10,201 nt of DNA from positions 1 to 10,201 of the forward strand of contig CAKSEM010000038.1 of assembly GCA_934446485.1 (NCBI GenBank). The letters are read 5' to 3'. Below, piece after piece: positions 6,896 to 10,201 of the stretch. This DNA comes from an uncultured Eubacteriales bacterium. Lineage in GTDB: Bacteria > Bacillota > Clostridia > Oscillospirales > CAG-272. The notes under the pieces are model-generated. The model ran no database searches, was not told where the DNA came from, and saw only the letters and a program-made list of their open reading frames with translations. The stretch's first letter is position 1; each line of letters opens with the position of its first letter. The position numbers were made by a program, and so were the translations under genes.

Positions 6896-6944
6896 GAACC
6901 GCGGGACTTTGATTCAATGCCGGAGTCCCGCGGTTCACTTTTTT
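6896..6944 (+). terminator. plus-strand intrinsic terminator facing the parB 3' end
   Basis: A perfect 13-bp stem, GAACCGCGGGACT (6896-6908) with AGTCCCGCGGTTC (6924-6936), has a 15-nt loop and is followed after CAC... by a T-run (about 6939-6944). The T-run is on the plus strand only. On the minus strand, the direction of parB, the stem is followed by TATATTCG, a poor T-tract, so it is at best a weak parB terminator. Its orientation implies plus-strand transcription from the gene-less interval, or a guard against read-through into parB. Confidence 0.82.
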
Positions 6945-6955
6945 GTATCAGTTTT

Positions 6956-7825
6956 TCAGTATCCGATCGGTGCCTGTCCGCATATTGCCGTCAGCAGCGC
7001 CTGAAGATCGTCGTCGTCGCCGTAGTCTATCACAATGTTATGGCGCTTAGACGTGTGCAGGATCCGGCAGCGTCTGCCGAGCAGCTCCGTTACCTTGTCC
7101 TCGAGATCGGATATATAGTCGATCTTCGGCTCATTGGAGTCGTCGTCGAAGTTGTACTTTTTGTTTGCCGCTTTGACTGCTGCTTCAACTTCGCGCACCG
7201 AAAGGTTCCTTGCAACTGCACGCTCTGCCAGCGGCAGCATCTGTCCCTTATCCTTGAGTCCGAGCAGTGCCCTGCCGTGTCCCGCACTCAGTGAGCCGCG
7301 CACCAGATAATCTATTACCTCATCTGGCAGCTCGAGCAGTCGCAGCGAGTTTGCAACGGCGCTGCGTGATTTTCCGATCTGGGCAGCTATCTCCTCTTGT
7401 GTCAGCGAGTAGTTGCGCATCAGATCCGAATATCCGAGCGCTTCTTCGTACGGATTCAGATCCTCACGCTGCAGGTTTTCGATCATTGCGATCTTTGCCG
7501 CTGACAGCTCGTCCGCGTCCATGACTATTGCGGGGATCTCCGTTAGACCTGCGAGCTTGGATGCTCGCCAGCGCCGCTCGCCCGCGATGATGCTGTACAT
7601 CCCGCCGGGTGCCTCTCTGATTATTATGGGCTGCAGTACTCCGTTAGCCGCGATCGAATCCGCGAGGCTTGCGAGTGCCTCTTTATCAAACTGCTTTCTG
7701 GGCTGATCGCGCTTGGGTTCTATGAGTGAAATTCTCACCATGGTTGCGCCGTGTCCGCTGCTCTCTATCGAATTATCGTCGAAGATCGCGTCAAGACCGC
7801 GACCGAGACCTCTGTTCTTTGCCAT
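6956..7825 (-). CDS. parB: ParB/Spo0J chromosome-partitioning CTPase clamp
   Basis: A predicted 289-residue protein that binds parS near the replication origin, hydrolyses CTP, slides and spreads on DNA, and loads SMC for origin segregation. The N-terminal LGRGLDAIF (7-15) is the ParA-stimulating peptide. QPRKQF (41-46), the CTP-binding GERRWRA (82-88) and ENLQREDLNPYEEA (116-129) make up the ParB/Srx domain. A helix-turn-helix region follows (about 140-165), and the C-terminal dimer domain covers about 235-289. Arg154, Ser160 and Gly182 occupy positions that favour parS in ParB proteins. GGAGGT lies 5 nt before the ATG. parA is 62 bp upstream on the same strand, and a small GC hairpin (7851-7864) lies in the gap. 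The two genes are probably co-transcribed from the promoter before parA. Confidence 0.97.
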   Translation of the reverse strand: MAKNRGLGRGLDAIFDDNSIESSGHGATMVRISLIEPKRDQPRKQFDKEALASLADSIAANGVLQPIIIREAPGGMYSIIAGERRWRASKLAGLTEIPAIVMDADELSAAKIAMIENLQREDLNPYEEALGYSDLMRNYSLTQEEIAAQIGKSRSAVANSLRLLELPDEVIDYLVRGSLSAGHGRALLGLKDKGQMLPLAERAVARNLSVREVEAAVKAANKKYNFDDDSNEPKIDYISDLEDKVTELLGRRCRILHTSKRHNIVIDYGDDDDLQALLTAICGQAPIGY

Positions 7826-7887
7826 TTAAACCTCCGTTATATCTTTGGGTGCGCCGAACGGCGCGCAGTTTTCAAAATCGTTTGAGT

Positions 7888-8682
7888 TTACACACCGAGC
7901 GTTCGGCGGATCAGTTCGTCGGCAATCTCCTGATATGCCATGCATCCCTTTGAACACCGATCATGATAGTTGATCGGTTCGCCGAAACCGGGTGCTTCCG
8001 ACAGGGTCACATTTCGCGGAATCACCGTGGGGAACAGCTTGTCGCTGTAGTACCGCTTGATCTCTGCAAGTACCTGAGAGGCGAGATTCAACCTTCCGTT
8101 GTGCATCGTAATCAGGATCCCGTTGATTGCAAGGTGCGGATTGTAACGCTCCTTGACTTTCTTTATCGATATCATAAGCTGAGAGAGTCCCTCAAGCGCA
8201 TAGTATTCGCATTGCATCGGGATTACCACGCCGTCTGATGCGGTGAGTGCGTTGACCGTCAGCATACCCAGCGACGGCGGGCAGTCCATTATGACGTAGT
8301 CATATCCGCTCCCGAGTGCGTCGATAAAATCGCATATGCGGCGTTCACGCCGATCCTCGCCCATCAAGTCGAATTCGGCACCTGCAAGGTCGATGGTTGC
8401 GGGTACGAGCGACAGGTTTCGGAATTTGGTCTTTATGATGCACTGTTCGGGCTTGGCGCTGTCGATCAGGACATCGTACATCGTGCGGTTCGCCTTTTTT
8501 TTGTTTATACCGAGTCCGCTCGTCGTGTTGCCCTGCGGGTCGCAGTCGAGCATCAGGACCGAGTAGCCGCGCTCTGCTATGCATGACGCGGTGTTTATTG
8601 CCGATGTTGTCTTGCCGACTCCGCCTTTTTGGTTGGCGAAGGCTATTACGTAAGGTCTGTTATTCATCGTCTGATGCGACAT
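7888..8682 (-). CDS. parA: ParA/Soj chromosome-partitioning ATPase
   Basis: A predicted 264-residue ParA/MinD-family ATPase that binds DNA non-specifically as an ATP dimer and, with ParB, segregates origins; in relatives it also regulates DnaA. The deviant Walker A motif KGGVGKTT (19-26) has the signature Lys19. CDPQGNTT (47-54), MDCPPSLG (132-139) and CEYYALEGLSQL (158-169) are typical. The start is uncertain. ATG at 8682 has GAGG only about 3 nt before it; ATG at 8667 gives 259 residues beginning nearer the family norm but leaves the site about 15 nt away. A GTG at 8736 opens the frame further upstream but overlaps the promoter -10 region, so it is excluded. The gene lies between the parS pair and parB. 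Confidence 0.96.
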   Translation of the reverse strand: MSHQTMNNRPYVIAFANQKGGVGKTTSAINTASCIAERGYSVLMLDCDPQGNTTSGLGINKKKANRTMYDVLIDSAKPEQCIIKTKFRNLSLVPATIDLAGAEFDLMGEDRRERRICDFIDALGSGYDYVIMDCPPSLGMLTVNALTASDGVVIPMQCEYYALEGLSQLMISIKKVKERYNPHLAINGILITMHNGRLNLASQVLAEIKRYYSDKLFPTVIPRNVTLSEAPGFGEPINYHDRCSKGCMAYQEIADELIRRTLGV

Positions 8683-8726
8683 CTCCCTCTGAATTTGGTC
8701 TTTGCGGCGTTCCTGCCGTCTTAAAT

Positions 8727-8755
8727 AGTATATCACAAATCTTGCGCAATGGCAA
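8727..8755 (-). promoter_or_regulatory. sigma-A promoter of parA-parB
   Basis: On the minus strand, TTGCCA (8755-8750) and TATACT (8732-8727) each match consensus at five of six positions, with a 17-bp spacer. The predicted transcript starts near 8720, about 38 nt before the parA ATG at 8682. The nearer parS site ends 36 bp upstream of the -35 box, so ParB spreading could repress it; this is inference. Confidence 0.8.
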
Positions 8756-8791
8756 TATATAATGGCGTCACCTCGGAAATTTCACAAAAAA

Positions 8792-8807
8792 TGTTTCACG
8801 TGAAACA
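8792..8807. promoter_or_regulatory. parS: parS site 1
   Basis: TGTTTCACGTGAAACA is a perfect 16-bp palindrome identical to the bacterial parS consensus bound by ParB/Spo0J. It lies in the noc-parA intergenic region, just upstream of the parA promoter. Confidence 0.98.
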
Positions 8808-8820
8808 CGCCGAATGACGA

Positions 8821-8836
8821 TGTTTCACGTGAAACA
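8821..8836. promoter_or_regulatory. parS: parS site 2
   Basis: A second copy of TGTTTCACGTGAAACA, identical to site 1. The spacer is 13 bp and the start-to-start distance 29 bp. It ends 6 bp from the noc stop codon. Two identical sites so close together support an origin-proximal centromere location. Confidence 0.98.
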
Positions 8837-8842
8837 TTTTGA

Positions 8843-9703
8843 TTATGTGTTTCGCACAGTGATGGAGATGAGCGTGCCGTCGGGAATCGGTGTTCGCTCT
8901 GTCTCTACGGGAATTCCGCAGTTTCTGACTGACTCAACCGCACGATCAATGGAGTTGTAAAACAGACGCATGTCCTTTGCGAGCATGCGGCGTTTAAGAT
9001 CGCGATCGAGTCGGGCACCGCGCTCGGCGGCAGCGGCACGTTCCGAGGCGCAGAGCAGGCTTTCGATGTAGGCTTCGGCAGCTGCGACGTTCATGTGACG
9101 TTTGATAATTACCGACATTGCATCGTCGCGCTCGGCATCGTCGTGTATGCGCAGGAGGGCGCGGGCGTGACGTTCCGTGAGTCCCGCCTCAAGGAGGCGC
9201 GAGCGCTGCTCGCTCGGCAGACGAAGCAGGCGGAGCTTGTTGGCTATGTATGATTGACTGCATGAGAGATGGACGGCGGCTGTCTCCTGAGTGAGGGAAC
9301 AGGTGTCGATCAGACTGCGGATCGCTTCGGCTTCCTCAAACATATTGAGATCCTCTCGCTGCAAATTCTCGATTATGGCAAGCTCGGCAGAGCGTTCCGG
9401 TTCGTCCTCGCGAATGATGCACGGGACTTCATATATGCCGGCGGCTGAGGCGGCGCGCAGACGGCGTTCTCCTGCGATCAATTCAAAGCCCGCACCCGCG
9501 GGTCGTACAAGCAGCGGGTGAAGGATGCCGCAGCGTCGGATACTGTCGGACAGTGCAGCCAGCGCGTGATCGGAGAAGTATTTGCGGGGTTGCGCAGGGT
9601 TCGGAGTTATCATGGATATCGGGATGCGTACGATTGCCGGTGCGGAGTCTGTCGGGATGTCGAGAACAACTGCGTGGCGGCGCGGAGCTTCGGTCATGTT
9701 CAA
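8843..9703 (-). CDS. noc: Noc-like nucleoid occlusion protein (ParB paralogue)
   Basis: A predicted 286-residue ParB-family protein. Noc of relatives binds its own DNA sites, hydrolyses CTP, and blocks division-septum assembly over the nucleoid. QPRKYFSD (38-45), the CTP-binding GERRLRA (78-84), IENLQREDLNMFEEA (111-125), a helix-turn-helix with SQSYIANKLRLLRLP (149-163) and LTERHARALL (175-184) resemble Noc more than Spo0J. Gln150, Lys156 and Arg178 match Noc-type specificity positions. The C-terminal DMRLFYNSIDRAVESV (244-259) also fits. The usual N-terminal amphipathic membrane helix is not evident. The start is TTG at 9703: GAGGT lies 7 nt before it, against 13 nt for the next ATG (9697). 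No terminator separates it from parA. The partner gene rsmG, often next to noc, is not in view. Confidence 0.85.
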   Translation of the reverse strand: MNMTEAPRRHAVVLDIPTDSAPAIVRIPISMITPNPAQPRKYFSDHALAALSDSIRRCGILHPLLVRPAGAGFELIAGERRLRAASAAGIYEVPCIIREDEPERSAELAIIENLQREDLNMFEEAEAIRSLIDTCSLTQETAAVHLSCSQSYIANKLRLLRLPSEQRSRLLEAGLTERHARALLRIHDDAERDDAMSVIIKRHMNVAAAEAYIESLLCASERAAAAERGARLDRDLKRRMLAKDMRLFYNSIDRAVESVRNCGIPVETERTPIPDGTLISITVRNT

Positions 9704-9725
9704 TTTGATTACCTCTTTTCCGTGG

Positions 9726-9773
9726 GTGATAATATCATCCGTTATTTTTCATTTTACACTTAGATGATATCAC
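9726..9773. repeat. inverted repeat upstream of noc
   Basis: GTGATAATATCATC (9726-9739) and GATGATATCAC (9763-9773) are inverted copies that differ by a 3-nt insertion and are separated by 23 bp. They lie 23-70 bp upstream of the noc start codon, in the AT-rich stretch where its promoter should be (TAAAAT occurs there on the minus strand, but no good -35 box). An operator or a leader hairpin is possible. Confidence 0.45.
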
Positions 9774-9996
9774 ACGGCACGTGCAAAAGTTGCTGAAAAG
9801 AGCAGGGGGGTTATATGTTCTTTTGGGCGCGGCATATCGAGTGAACACGCGCACGGGAGAATGGTGTCGCTCGCGCGGCGGGGGGCGATTCTTCGGCTTG
9901 CAGCCGTTGCGGCATATCTTTTATTTGTTTCTCCCTTTCTTCGCAGCCGCGACGTTTTCTTCCGTGCGGCTGATTGTCTGCGGCAGCTTTCTGAAT
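9774..9996. other. non-coding interval upstream of noc
   Basis: No recognised gene. Open frames on both strands (9781-9999 plus, and part of 9811-10140 minus) give products without recognisable motifs. A 7-bp stem CAGCCGC (9944-9950) with GCGGCTG (9966-9972) has no T-run after it on either strand. No DnaA boxes were noticed. Confidence 0.4.
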
Positions 9997-10181
9997 TGAG
10001 GTTATTTCTCTCTTTCTTTCGTGAAAGAAAGAGACCTCATTCCCGCCCACTGGCGGGAATGAGTAAAGCCATTCCGGGGAGGCGTTCCTCCTCCCCGGAA
10101 GCTGCCCCTCCCCCGGCTCGGTCGAGCCGCATCCCGGCATCGGTCATCCGATGCCTCTGTAAGGCACCTGAAATGGGGTGC
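9997..10181. repeat. cluster of about six consecutive hairpins
   Basis: Successive inverted repeats fill this stretch. H1 is CTCTTTCTTTC (10010-10020) with GAAAGAAAGAG (10023-10033), extended by TGAGGT (9997-10002) with ACCTCA (10034-10039). H2 is CTCATTCCCGCC (10036-10047) with GGCGGGAATGAG (10052-10063). H3 is TTCCGGGGAGG (10072-10082) with CCTCCCCGGAA (10090-10100). H4 is CGGCTC (10114-10119) with GAGCCG (10124-10129). H5 is GGCATCGG (10136-10143) with CCGATGCC (10148-10155). H6 is GCACC (10164-10168) with GGTGC (10177-10181), which is weak. No T-run follows any of them. The H1 outer arm and the H2 left arm share 10036-10039, so they compete. Which strand is transcribed is unknown, and the element may continue past the window edge. 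Confidence 0.75.
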
Positions 10182-10201
10182 TGCGATATAGCTTGCAATG
10201 C

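Noticed and set aside
9778..9783. CACGTG core upstream of noc as a third parS site
   Set aside because: Only the six-base core and a few right-flank bases match; the left flank has none of the parS bases.
9811..10140. Minus-strand 109-codon frame across the hairpin cluster
   Set aside because: Its sequence is dictated by the inverted repeats, it has no family motifs and no good ribosome binding site was seen.

Overview
The window looks like a chromosomal segment of a moderately GC-rich Gram-positive bacterium, most likely a member of the Clostridia (Oscillospiraceae-like gut lineages would fit). The evidence is a CIRCE/HrcA-controlled groESL operon, strong AGGAGG-type ribosome binding sites, sigma-A-type promoters, a chromosomal parA-parB pair with two exact parS sites, and a second ParB paralogue of the Noc type. 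The species assignment is inference. Every intact gene belongs to a known family or is a small membrane protein, so I see no clear new multi-gene system. The unusual material lies in a decayed gene and in the non-coding intervals.

Left part (1-3125). An initiator tRNA-fMet with two consecutive U-U mismatches in its T-stem is followed by a strong terminator. Next comes a roughly 120-bp interval that can fold into a three-way junction, then a promoter and a LysO-family (DUF340) amino-acid exporter gene. Directly downstream is a cytidine deaminase-like gene broken by several frameshifts. A Gfo/Idh/MocA-family NAD(P)-dependent oxidoreductase gene and an imperfect terminator end this part.

Middle part (3126-6217). 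A DUF4282-like membrane protein gene on the minus strand is driven by a perfect-consensus promoter. A gene-poor spacer of about 320 bp carries a perfect 18-bp palindrome and a degenerate second CIRCE-like element. The plus-strand groES-groEL operon follows, with a promoter, a perfect CIRCE operator in its leader and a perfect 11-bp terminator at its end.

Right part (6218-10201). A gene-less interval of about 680 bp ends in a plus-strand terminator that faces the end of parB. The minus-strand order is then noc, two parS sites, the parA promoter, parA and parB. ParA ATPase, ParB CTPase clamp and parS form the origin-segregation module, and Noc is expected to couple division-site selection to the nucleoid. 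Residues in the recognition region suggest the upstream paralogue has Noc-type rather than parS-type specificity. Upstream of noc there is an inverted repeat and then, at the window edge, a run of about six consecutive hairpins with no recognisable gene.
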